From CAYZWU01 sp964482235 (GTDB taxonomy: Bacteria; Planctomycetota; B15-G4; CAYZWU01), in NCBI GenBank assembly GCA_964482235.1, contig CAYZWU010000004.1, forward strand, positions 62,001-126,000: DNA of 64,000 nucleotides. The letters are read 5' to 3'. Each line of letters opens with the position of its first letter. Positions within the stretch are counted from its first letter, which is position 1. This document shows positions 39,381 through 48,700 of this stretch, one piece after another. The notes under the pieces are model-generated. The model searched no databases. It was not told where the DNA came from and was given only the letters and a program-made list of their open reading frames with translations. A program made the position numbers and the translations under genes.

Positions 39381-41258
39381 ATGGAAGTGAAGGCATATAT
39401 GAAAAATAGAACGGTCATGGTGCCGGGTAACCCTCTTTCGCCAGATTTCAGCTTTCTCGTTCCACGGATTCTCAGCGGGGTGGCGACGCTTGTCCTGATA
39501 GGTCTCTTCCCCGCTTCTTTCATATCTGCCGAGGAGGAATTCGGGGAGGGTGTTAAGTGGTTCACGGACTTGGCATTGGAGTCGAACCTCAAGACGGCGC
39601 CGGCGCAGAGAGTGGCCTTCGTGGATCTGAATGGAGACGGATGGCTCGACTGCGTGCTCAGGAGCAAGACGACACGGCTTTTCCTGAACCGGGGGACCAG
39701 CGCCTCACCACGCTTCGAGGAACACACCGAGAGATCGCGCCTCGATTCGGACGGCAGCGAAGACAAGGAGCGAAAGGCCAACGTTCTGATCTTCGCCGAT
39801 ATCGACAATGACGGCGACTCCGATGCGTTTTCCGGCATCTACAGCGATATCCACAATCCCAAGTGGAAGGGCGATCCGACGATCGCAAGCGCGATCTTCC
39901 TCAACGACGGCAAAGGCGTCTTCGAGAAGAAGACGGATTCGGGAGTGGACTCCCACCCGGCGACGACATGCGCCGCCACGTTTCTCGACTTCGACAACGA
40001 CGGCTGCATCGACCTCTTCGTGGGGAACTGGTACAAGCAGTACGGCGCCTCGCTCGAGGCCTGCACGAGCCGGCTCTACAGGGGACTGGGGAACGGCCGG
40101 TTCGAGGATGTCACCGAGAAGATGGGAATGGCCACTCCGGAACAGCCCGGCAACCGCCGGGCGGCGCGGCCCGTCTACGGGGCCGGCTGCTGCGACTACA
40201 ACAACGACGGTTTCCAGGACATCCTCGTCTGTGCCTACGGCAGGCAGTGGAACGTCCTCTGGGAAAACCGGAAGGGGAAGCGTTTCGTCGATGCGGCGGA
40301 GCGGACCGGATTCGACGGCGACGCCATCGACCACGGTCGCTATCCCGCCTGGCTGAACGATTACCTGAAGGAGAGCGGCAGGCCTGCCCGGAACGACGAG
40401 GCTCCGTTCCGCTCCAACGGCAACACCTTCAGCGTGGCGTGCTCTGATTATGACTGCGACGGAGACATCGACCTCTTCCTCGGCGAGATCACGCATGGAT
40501 GGGCCGGCGAATCGTCCGACCTCACCTCGCTTCTCATCAACAGGGGGCCGAAGAGCGGCTTCGCCTTCCTGCGCCGGCCCGACGCAGCGCCGCGGAAGCA
40601 TGCCGATCCCGATCGATGGAACCAGGGCGACATGCATGTCGCCTGGCTCGATTTCGACAACGACGGATTCCTGGATCTCCTGATCTCCTCGGGCGACTAT
40701 CCCGACGGGCAGCATCTCAGGCTCTTCAGGCAGAAGAGCGGCCACGTCTTCGAGGATGTCACCGAGGCCTGCGGCTTCGACTGGGAAAGCTCTTCAGGTA
40801 TCTCCATCGGCGATTACGACAGGGATGGCGACCTGGACATCCTTGCGGGCAAGTCCTGGATGCGCATGCCCAAAGAACGCCGCCTCGGCGAATTCCCAGC
40901 CCCCGCGCTTTTCCGGAACGATTTGGGCAGCCGGAATCACTGGATCACCGTTCAACTCAGGGGAAAGGGCAAGGGACGAGCGAACGGCTTTGCCATCGGC
41001 GCGAGAGTCATTGTCGAGGCGGGCGGCAGGAGGCAGATCCGCGAGATTCGCGGCGGCTGCGGTCATGCCGGCCAGTTCGATCCTCCGGAAGCCCATTTCG
41101 GATTGGCCGCCTCGTCCACGATAGACACTCTCGTTGTTCAGTGGCCTGACGGCAAGGAGCGAACGACCCGGATCAGGAACGTGAAAGCCGACAGATTGAT
41201 CCGGATCAAATGGGACGGCAAGGTCGAAACACCAGTCGTCAATAGCCCTGAGAATTGA
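39381..41258 (+). CDS. CRTAC1-like FG-GAP/ASPIC-UnbV repeat protein, secreted
   Basis: This 625-residue extracytoplasmic protein has an N-terminal hydrophobic signal (VATLVLIGLFPASFISA), then a beta-propeller made of VCBS/FG-GAP repeats with calcium-binding DxDxDG-like loops (DLNGDGWLDC, DNDGDSDAF, DFDNDGCIDLF, DYNNDGFQDI, DYDCDGDIDLF, DYDRDGDLDI). The C-terminus is an ASPIC/UnbV domain (ANGFAIGARV, HFGLAASSTIDTLVVQWPDG). Such proteins are thought to bind calcium and mediate surface interactions. The protein appears monocistronic. Confidence 0.88.
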   Translation: MEVKAYMKNRTVMVPGNPLSPDFSFLVPRILSGVATLVLIGLFPASFISAEEEFGEGVKWFTDLALESNLKTAPAQRVAFVDLNGDGWLDCVLRSKTTRLFLNRGTSASPRFEEHTERSRLDSDGSEDKERKANVLIFADIDNDGDSDAFSGIYSDIHNPKWKGDPTIASAIFLNDGKGVFEKKTDSGVDSHPATTCAATFLDFDNDGCIDLFVGNWYKQYGASLEACTSRLYRGLGNGRFEDVTEKMGMATPEQPGNRRAARPVYGAGCCDYNNDGFQDILVCAYGRQWNVLWENRKGKRFVDAAERTGFDGDAIDHGRYPAWLNDYLKESGRPARNDEAPFRSNGNTFSVACSDYDCDGDIDLFLGEITHGWAGESSDLTSLLINRGPKSGFAFLRRPDAAPRKHADPDRWNQGDMHVAWLDFDNDGFLDLLISSGDYPDGQHLRLFRQKSGHVFEDVTEACGFDWESSSGISIGDYDRDGDLDILAGKSWMRMPKERRLGEFPAPALFRNDLGSRNHWITVQLRGKGKGRANGFAIGARVIVEAGGRRQIREIRGGCGHAGQFDPPEAHFGLAASSTIDTLVVQWPDGKERTTRIRNVKADRLIRIKWDGKVETPVVNSPEN

Positions 41259-41430
41259 TCAGAAAAACAGTTAGAAATGCCGCTCTCCCAAAAAATAATC
41301 GTTTTTAGGGGTGAAATAAGAATCATCTCCTGAAAGAATACGCCTGAATAACCAGATCACCGGTTACTCGGATTGCCGTGAAGATGGGGTACTTTCACCG
41401 AAAGGAAGTCGCGTAAAGGGAGAATGTCAC

Positions 41431-42909
41431 ATGGGTAAAGCCCTCGTACATTTGATCTTCTTGTCCATTCTGTTTCTGGCGCCGGCCGACTATCTGACGG
41501 CGGAGGAGACAGATACGCAAGCCGATAGGGAAGAAGCCGTTCTCGTGGTCGAGGAACCCTCCGAAGAAGAGACCGCCACTGTCAGGGTGCGGGATTTCAA
41601 TGAGTTCTATCTCACCGACTCCCTTCGCCTGACGCTGCATGGCGACCTCTGGCTCTACAGCGTCCATACCCACGACGACTACCACCAGTCCAACGTGCAG
41701 GTGGGTAACAGCATCGAGGACAGCGACTCGTCGTTCACCGAGGTGACGGCGAGAATAGGCGCCGATCTCGTGTACGAGGACTTCCTGGGACTCCACCTTC
41801 GCGCCGTCGGTACATCGGTCTGGTATGATCCCGACACGTGGACCTATCCCAGGGATACGCGTGAATGGAACACGCGGTTCGATCTGGCGAACATCAGCCT
41901 CACCGGCGACATGGGCGACATCAGGACCACGACCACGATCGGTCTCCAGGAACTTCAGTACGGCGACGGCATGCTGATCTATGACGGCTACTCGGAGAAG
42001 TACGCCAAGTGGACCACGCCGATGCGCTCCTTCCCCGCCGTCAAGATGTCGATGGAGATCGAGCAGGGATACACCCTCGACCTCTTCAGCGCCATGGTCC
42101 ACGACCATCGAGTCTCATACGAAGCCTACCTGGGCAGCGGGACCGGCATCCGGGGCGGCGGCGGCGTGACCGGGGCCAACCTGAGCGGGCTGGACGAGGA
42201 GATCGGGAAGTTCGATATCGGCCTTTTCTTCAAGTTCGAGGATATCGACAAGGCGGACAACAACAACCTGGACACGAACTCCAACACCTGGGCTCTCAGC
42301 TTCCGCGACGAGAAGAAGATCGGCGACATCCTGTTCACCGGCGAGCTGGTCCGGCAGTGGGGCCGCACCAAGGTCGAGCGCAACACCTGCACGGGAGAGC
42401 GCCATCACCGCCGTTCGTGGGGAGCCAACTTCACGGCGAGATACGACTTCGATGACACGTGGGGCAAACCGTACGTCAAGGGCCGCTACGCCTGGTTCCA
42501 GGGCGACCGTCCCACCACCAGGAGCATGGAGGGCTTCGATCCATTCTATTACGGATTTGGGGACTGGAGCTACTGGTACATGGGCGACATGTCGTCCTAT
42601 TCCCTGTACAACACCAACCTCCGGGCCTACATCCTCGAATCGGGATTCGAGCCCACGGAGAAGACGATGCTCAGGCTTTTATTCTACGACCTGAGCTTCG
42701 ACCAGATGATGGACTACTCGGGCAGCGCGAGCTGGAGCAACGAGATCAATCTGGTCTTCGACTACTCGCCCTGTGACTACGCCTTCTTCGGCTGCATGGT
42801 CGGCGCCGTGCTCCCCGGCAGCGCGGCCTCGAAGTTCTACGAGACCAACATGGAGCGCGCCAGCGAGATCCAGACCGAGTTCATGGTCTGGGGCGGCATC
42901 AAGTTCTGA
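41431..42909 (+). CDS. outer-membrane beta-barrel protein, alginate-export-like
   Basis: This 492-residue protein has a signal peptide (LVHLIFLSILFLAPADYLTA), a short acidic linker and a long run of alternating beta strands. It ends with FMVWGGIKF, a C-terminal Phe typical of outer-membrane barrels. Strand patterns such as RIGADLVYEDFLGLHLRAVG and NFTARYDFDDTWGKPYVKG-type segments suggest the alginate export (AlgE-like) family, but I cannot confirm it. AAGGGAG precedes ATG 41431. It is probably an outer-membrane channel. Confidence 0.68.
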   Translation: MGKALVHLIFLSILFLAPADYLTAEETDTQADREEAVLVVEEPSEEETATVRVRDFNEFYLTDSLRLTLHGDLWLYSVHTHDDYHQSNVQVGNSIEDSDSSFTEVTARIGADLVYEDFLGLHLRAVGTSVWYDPDTWTYPRDTREWNTRFDLANISLTGDMGDIRTTTTIGLQELQYGDGMLIYDGYSEKYAKWTTPMRSFPAVKMSMEIEQGYTLDLFSAMVHDHRVSYEAYLGSGTGIRGGGGVTGANLSGLDEEIGKFDIGLFFKFEDIDKADNNNLDTNSNTWALSFRDEKKIGDILFTGELVRQWGRTKVERNTCTGERHHRRSWGANFTARYDFDDTWGKPYVKGRYAWFQGDRPTTRSMEGFDPFYYGFGDWSYWYMGDMSSYSLYNTNLRAYILESGFEPTEKTMLRLLFYDLSFDQMMDYSGSASWSNEINLVFDYSPCDYAFFGCMVGAVLPGSAASKFYETNMERASEIQTEFMVWGGIKF

Positions 42910-42973
42910 TCCGCTGCGCAGGCTTTCCCGTCGGTCTGAAGATTCCCGGTGGCATTCCGCTCAGGCTAGTTCA

Positions 42974-43474
42974 TCAATCTCCGAAAAGATTACCCAGCTT
43001 GCCGAGAACGCCTCCCTCTCCCTGGCTCGATCCGCCGGCGGACAGTGCGTGCTCCAGGATCCGGTCAGCCATTCTCGAGAACGGCAGGCTCTGCAGCCAG
43101 ACCCAGCCATGCCCTGTCAACGTGGCCAGGAAGAGACCCTCGCCGCCGAAGAACATCGACTTCAGGTTTCCGGCCCTTTCGGTCGAGTAGTCGACACCCG
43201 AGGTGAATCCCACCAGGCAGCCGGTGTCGACGCGCAGGACCTCGTCCTGCAACTCCTTCCGGACAACGGTGCCGCCGGCGTGGACGAAGGCCATCCCGTC
43301 GCCCCTGAGCTTCTGCAGGATGAAGCCCTCGCCTCCGAAGAAGCCGGCTCCCAGCCGCTTGGTGAAGGCGATGCTCACCTCGGTTCCGAATGCGGCGCAG
43401 AGGAAGGCGTCCTTCTGGCAGATGATCTCCTCGCCCATGTCCGCCATGTTCAACGGGATGATCTTTCCCGGATA
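42974..43474 (-). pseudogene. AIM24/TIGR00266 family protein, N-terminally truncated
   Basis: The reading frame contains only the C-terminal half of the AIM24 family: YPGKIIPLNMADMGEEIICQ, FTKRLGAGFFGGEGFILQKL, FVHAGGTVVRKEL, VDTGCLVGFTSGVDY and MFFGGEGLFLATLTG are all typical. Full-length members have roughly another 60-100 residues before the YPGKIIP segment. Here the frame stays open to 43663, but the extra residues are unlike the family and coincide with the promoter and start of the divergent esterase gene. Translation from the Met at codon 10 of the conserved part could still give a short product. A rearrangement probably removed the 5' half. Confidence 0.6.
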
Positions 43475-43535
43475 AATACCCGAAGGGCTATCATTTTCAT
43501 GTTCGCCTTCAGGTTGTCGAAGTACAACGACTTTC

Positions 43536-43563
43536 TTGGTTTCCCGGGAGTTCCTGCTATAAT
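43536..43563 (+). promoter_or_regulatory. extended -10 promoter for the secreted esterase gene
   Basis: TGCTATAAT (43555-43563) is a perfect extended -10 element. A weak -35 (TTGGTT, 43536-43541) lies 16 bases upstream of the -10. Transcription would begin near 43570, about 45 bases before the esterase start. It lies within the foreign 5' part of the AIM24 reading frame. Confidence 0.6.
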
Positions 43564-43613
43564 GGGCCCCACTGTCAGGCCGCAAATACTCCATCCAGAG
43601 AGGGAGCACTGTC

Positions 43614-44825
43614 ATGAAGAGGATTCGCCTTCTGCTGAGCGTACTTCCATTGTTCGTCCTCATTCCGGTCCTTCAGGGGCAAACCTACCAGGAAATCTGG
43701 CTCACCTCGAGCTACGACGGTGCAGTAACCCGCTCGGTGATCATGGAACCCGACAGCTACACGGGATCGCCCTGTCCCCTCGTCATCACCCTGCACGGCA
43801 TGGGAGGCGACGCCTGGGCGGGAATCGCCGGATTCGGTGGACATGCCAACGATCTGGGCTGGCTGGCCGCATCGCCGGACACCCACGGCGAGAACGATCC
43901 CACGGGGATGCACTCGCTGGCTGCCCGCGCCATGCAGCACGACGTCCTCGACCTGATCGAGCACATGACAGCCAACTGGTCCGTCGATGCGGACCGGGTC
44001 TACCTGACCGGCGCCTCGATGGGCGGGATGGGAACGGCCGTCGTGGCGGCCAAGTATCCCCAGATCTTCGCCGCTGCCGCGGACTGGTTCGGCCCGGCCG
44101 ACCTGGCCCAGTCGTACGACGAGCTCTGGTGGGCCGATTTCTTCCAGGAAGCGATGGAGGATGAGATCGGAGGCCCCCCTTCCCAGTTCCCGGAGGAATA
44201 TTCCCGGCGCTCGCCGCTCGAGTACGCCCGCAACCTGCGGCACCTGCCCTTCATCGTCTGCCAGGGAAAGTACGACTTCATCGTACCCCCCCACCATGCC
44301 CTCGACTTGTCCGACGAGATCAAGCTCTACGACCCGAACAACTTCTACGGCGTCTACTGGACGGAAGCCTCCCATTACATGGCACCGCGGCATTACAAGC
44401 AGACGCTGCAATTTCTCGGGCGATTCACCCGCCTCGGCGATCCGCCCGACGTCATCCTGAAGACCGACGAGGATCACGATTTCTACTGGATCTCCGTTGT
44501 CGGTTCGGATCAGGACACCTGGCGAACGGCGGAGGCCGTGCCGGACCCCGTGACGAACGAGCTCGTTCTCGCGACGGAGAACATGGCCGGCGTGATCGTG
44601 GATGCGCCCCGCGCCTCGCTCGATCCGTTGTCGCCACTATCGGTGGTCTTCTCCCAGGACTGCGACTCCGCCTTCTCGCTCAGCGGACTCGATCCTGCGT
44701 CGACCTACACGGTGCAGCGCAACGGCTCGCCCTGGCAGTGGTACACCTGGGATCCCGGTCAGGCCGTTCTCGAGGTCACGGTGCCGCTCACCCATGCCGG
44801 CTCGGATCCGTTCCTGATCGAGTAA
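43614..44825 (+). CDS. secreted alpha/beta-hydrolase esterase (PHB depolymerase / feruloyl esterase-like)
   Basis: This 403-residue protein has a signal peptide (LLLSVLPLFVLIPVLQGQ). The hydrolase domain shows the oxyanion strand LVITLHGMGG and the nucleophile elbow TGASMGGMG (Ser), with IVCQGKYDFIVPPHHA as the likely Asp region and ASHYMAPRHY near the catalytic His. The domain ends near residue 280, followed by a small beta-sandwich (about residues 285-403) often found in secreted polysaccharide or polyester hydrolases. The substrate is unknown. Confidence 0.78.
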   Translation: MKRIRLLLSVLPLFVLIPVLQGQTYQEIWLTSSYDGAVTRSVIMEPDSYTGSPCPLVITLHGMGGDAWAGIAGFGGHANDLGWLAASPDTHGENDPTGMHSLAARAMQHDVLDLIEHMTANWSVDADRVYLTGASMGGMGTAVVAAKYPQIFAAAADWFGPADLAQSYDELWWADFFQEAMEDEIGGPPSQFPEEYSRRSPLEYARNLRHLPFIVCQGKYDFIVPPHHALDLSDEIKLYDPNNFYGVYWTEASHYMAPRHYKQTLQFLGRFTRLGDPPDVILKTDEDHDFYWISVVGSDQDTWRTAEAVPDPVTNELVLATENMAGVIVDAPRASLDPLSPLSVVFSQDCDSAFSLSGLDPASTYTVQRNGSPWQWYTWDPGQAVLEVTVPLTHAGSDPFLIE

Positions 44826-44889
44826 CGCGAATCGGGCGGTTCATCCGGCAGGCCGGGGCCGAGAAGTTTTCACGGGGCGAGGGATCGCC

Positions 44890-45291
44890 TCAACCTTCGA
44901 GGACCTTGACAAGCACCTTCCTGTTGCGCGGTCCGTCGAAGTCGCAGAAGTAGATGCCTTGCCATCGACCGAGGAGGAGGTCTCCCCGTTCCACCGGTAT
45001 CATGGCAGAAGCCCCCATCAGCGACGCCTTGACGTGGGCGGCGCTGTTTCCTTCGGCGTGGGAATAGCCTCCTTCCCACGGGACGAGTCGATCGAGGATC
45101 ATGATGATGTCGCTTCTCACCGAAGGGTCGGCATCCTCGTTGATCGTGACACCCGCCGTGGTGTGGGGAACATAGACGTGGCAGATTCCCGATGAAACAT
45201 CACTCTCGGACACGATTTTCCGGACTTCCGCCGTGATGTCCTTGAGCTCGGTGTGGCTGGTCGTGGAAACGGACAGCTGTACGGTGTTCAT
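44890..45291 (-). CDS. yjbQ: YjbQ/UPF0047 family protein, copy 2
   Basis: This 133-residue protein belongs to the YjbQ family (TIGR00149), small trimeric proteins with weak thiamine-phosphate-synthase activity reported for a homologue. The family motif is complete: YVPHTTAGVTINEDADPSV with HAEGNSAAHVKASLMG and LGRWQGIYFCDFDGPRNRKVLV. ATG 45291 with GGAGGAG upstream is used rather than the earlier 45330. It follows its paralogue with 35 bases between. Confidence 0.85.
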   Translation of the reverse strand: MNTVQLSVSTTSHTELKDITAEVRKIVSESDVSSGICHVYVPHTTAGVTINEDADPSVRSDIIMILDRLVPWEGGYSHAEGNSAAHVKASLMGASAMIPVERGDLLLGRWQGIYFCDFDGPRNRKVLVKVLEG

Positions 45292-45326
45292 CTCTTCTCC
45301 TCCATGGTCTGCGGCTCCCGAGCGGT

Positions 45327-45743
45327 TCACTCGCCGATGATCTTAACGAGGACGCGTTTCCGCCGCCGTCCATCGAACTCGCCGTAGAAGATCTGCTCCC
45401 ACGTGCCGAGGTCGAGCTCCCCGTCGGTGATGGCCACCACAACGTCCCGGCCCATGATCGACCGCTTCAGGTGAGCGTCGGCATTGTCCTCGCCCACGTT
45501 GTGGTCGTAGCGCGAGACCGGCTCGTGTGGTGCGAGGCCCTCGAGCCACCGTTCGAGATCGCGGTGCAGGCCGGACTCGTCGTCGTTGATGAAGACGCTC
45601 GCCGTGATATGCATCGCATTCACGAGGCAGATCCCCTCGCGGACCCGGCTCTGGCGCACCAGCTCCTTTACCTTGGGGGTGATGTTGAAGAAGGCGCGCC
45701 GTGTGGGAGCCTCGAACCAGAGATACTCGGTCAATGATTTCAT
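45327..45743 (-). CDS. yjbQ: YjbQ/UPF0047 family protein, copy 1
   Basis: This 138-residue paralogue of the next gene has LVNAMHITASVFINDDESG, DNADAHLKRSIMG and LGTWEQIFYGEFDGRRRKRVLV. The key His of the first motif sits in NAMHITA rather than PHTTA, as in a separate YjbQ subgroup. Its ATG at 45743 overlaps the stop of the 1689-residue enzyme gene (ATGA), so it is translationally coupled to it. Two adjacent copies suggest a hetero-oligomer or distinct substrates. Confidence 0.85.
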   Translation of the reverse strand: MKSLTEYLWFEAPTRRAFFNITPKVKELVRQSRVREGICLVNAMHITASVFINDDESGLHRDLERWLEGLAPHEPVSRYDHNVGEDNADAHLKRSIMGRDVVVAITDGELDLGTWEQIFYGEFDGRRRKRVLVKIIGE

Positions 45744-48700
45744 TTCTTTTCACTCCATTCGATCAGAAGGGCTGCGGGATCGGGATCCTCGCCTCCCGTA
45801 AAGGTCCAGACGGCCGGTTGTATCACCAGGCTCCGCAGATGAGAAAGGGGAGCACAGAGGTCGGCCCGCGGCTGGATCGCGGCCAGGGGAACGTCCTCTG
45901 CGAAGCAATCCGAATATTCACGAAGACCGCGGAGGCCGGCAACGAACTCGATCTCCCGGTCCATCAGGGCGGCAAAAAGAGCGGCCTGAGCGCCGCACCG
46001 GCCCAGGCCGCCAACGGCCACGCGGGAGGTGTAGCGGCGGAGGGCAGCTGCCGCACGAGCCGCGTCCCAGCCCATGGCAAAGGCTCCCGATGTTCCGAGG
46101 TAGGCCATGAGCCGCGGATCGAGCCCGGCCAGCTCGCCCGTTCCCCTCACGTCCACGGCCAGGCAGGCCAGACCTTCCGCTGCGAGACGCTCCGCCGCGA
46201 ACTCCTCGAAGGCGTTGCTCTTCCCCCCGTCCGAGAGGAGCACGACTCCGGCTGCAGCGACGCCATCGGGCAGTCGGAGCAGACCGGGAAGGGTCAGCCC
46301 CTGCTCAGACTCGAGGAGAACGTGGACCGTCCGGCCTCGCGGATCGCCCTTCTCCATGATCCGGAAGCTGCAACCCGCCGGCTGGGGCAGGCCCCCGTTC
46401 AGGGCGACAACGTCGTCGAAGGAGCGCGGCTCCGCTCGCGCAAGCCGATCCTGTGCGATCTTTCGCAGCGTGAGCTGCCCCGCCGGGGGATCGGCGAGAC
46501 AGGTCAGGCTGCTCGAGCCGGGCGGCTCCGTCTCGATCTCCCCTTCGGGAACGGGAGAGCCGTCTCCCTTGCCGCGCAGATGGAGATCGAAGAATCCCAT
46601 GGCCGCTTCCCGCATCGGTCCGTTGTAGTCGTGGCCGCTCTCGAAGATCCGCCACTTCACCTTGCCGGCAGCGTCGAAAAGTTTCCAGAACGCCTCGAGC
46701 TTCCGTCCCGTCAGCTCGGTTCCAGCCGGCGGGAATTCCGAATCGTGGCGGGCGCCGATGATGAGAACCGGGCTGGGAGCGCGGATCGCCAGCACATCGG
46801 AGCGGTCGCCGATCCGGAGGGTGCCCGGGACGTGGTTGCAGGGGCAGCCGTTGTGGGGATTGACCTCCAGGCTCGTGGCATAGCAGACCGGCACGGCACA
46901 GGTGAAGCGCTCCTCCGCTGCAAAGGCGTAGAGCGTGGCCAGGCCGCCGCCCGACGTGCCGGTGATCCCCACGCGCGACATGTCCACCTCCGGGCGGGTC
47001 TCCAGGTAGTCGAGGGCGCGCATCAGGTCCCAGACGTAGGCTGCCGTGGCATTCGTGGAACCGAGCACGAGCCGGAGATCGTGGTGCGTGCCCGCGCCGC
47101 GGCGCTCCACGACGGCGTCCCCCTCGAAGCTGTGGCCCGGGGAGTCGACCACCAGGGCCGCGTATCCGCGGAGCGCCTGGGCGATGGCCCTCTTCTGCAC
47201 CACGCGCTCGCCCTTCTTCCACTTCCAGTGTCCGTGGGGATTGACGATCACGGGCAGCAATGATCCGTCACGGTCCGCTGGCAGGTAGAGAAGCGCCGTC
47301 ACGGGGAATTTTGGACGGCTCTCGAACACGATCTTCTCGATCCTGTAGCCGCTGCGCTCGATCACGCCGGTCACGCGAGCGTCGAGAGGTGTCCGGGGCG
47401 GCAGGGGATCGAGTCCGAGGCAGCGCATCAGCTCCTTCTTCTGTGACGCTCTTGCCCTCTTGGCTTCTTCCCTCGTTGCCGGTATCGGACGGGCGGCGGC
47501 CTTCTTCACCTTTCTCTCCAGGAAGCTCTTCATCATCGCAGGGCCGCGCCCCTCGAGGACGTTGTCGTCCCAGATCCGCCCCGACACGGGGTCGAAGCAG
47601 TCCATACCCTGCTCCCGGGCGATCACCTCGCCAAGGGTCAGGAAGGGGATCTCGTGGGCGTTCATCAGGTCCACGAAGACCGACGTGGCGAAATGGGCGC
47701 CCTCGGTGCCGGGATCGACCACAACCACGGGCTTTTCCTTTCCCTTGAGGCCGAGCAGGTGGACGAGGGCTTTCGCGCAGGCGGGGAGATGCATGTTCTG
47801 CATCAGGCGCGCCTGGACGAGCCAGATCGATCCCTTCCCGTGCCGGCAGCGGGCCACCCCGCCGTTGCCGAAGACCTCCCACCCGTCGCCCGGCTCGATC
47901 GGCTGCCAGATGATGTTGTCCGCCTCGATCGGCTCGAGCCCGAGGGCGCCGCCGGGATCGAACCGCCGGAGCCCCCGGTTGACGATTCGCGGCGTCCTGG
48001 GGAACCAGTGAAGGGGAAACCGTCCCGACGTGTAGTCCTGTTGCAAGACGAGCAGGTCGAGGCCCCGCTCCACCGCGTCGAGGAGCTTCCGCTGGGTGGC
48101 CACATCGAAGCGGCGGTGGAAATCCCAGGCCCGCGTGGCCAGGAGGAGGAGGCCGTGCCTGGCCGGATCGAGGGAGTCGGGCTGAAGATAGGTCATGGCC
48201 TCCTGGCTCGACCAGTAGGCCGGCGTGGGGCCTTGCCGGGCCGGGACGACGAGATAGGGGGCTTCCCGGCCGCTTGAAGGCACCCGGCGAATCTCTCGTC
48301 CGGGCTTCGCCTGAGGAAACGTGGGAATTCTGTCGAAATCGACATCCAGCTCCGCGGCAACGGCAAGACCACAGTTCGGCCGTTCGATCCGAGCCTCGTA
48401 CCTTTCATTGGGCGGCTCTCCCATCCTTGTCATGGGGATCTTGTGAAAAAAGGTCGAGCTGGGCAACGGCTTCGCCAGGAGCCAGGCGCTTGGAAGCGCT
48501 TCTTCGGCCGGGATAGTACAGACGACGTCCTCGCCTTCCTCATGCCATTCGAGTACAGCCGTTCGCGGGGCACCCCAGCCCCTGGACCGCAGGCTCGCCG
48601 TCAATGGATCGATCCGTATGACCTGATCGGGATCTTTCACCTTCTTCGATTCGAAACGATTCGCCTCGGCTCGCACATGCGAGAGCTCGTTTTTCCAGTG

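Noticed and set aside
41259..41430. AT-rich stem CCCAAAAA/TTTTTAGGG after the CRTAC1-like gene as a terminator
   Set aside because: The stem has a mismatch, is mostly A-T and lacks a clean T-run, so support is too weak.
43475..43663. N-terminal 63 residues of the AIM24 reading frame as real protein
   Set aside because: They do not resemble the family and coincide with a strong promoter and the start of the esterase on the other strand.
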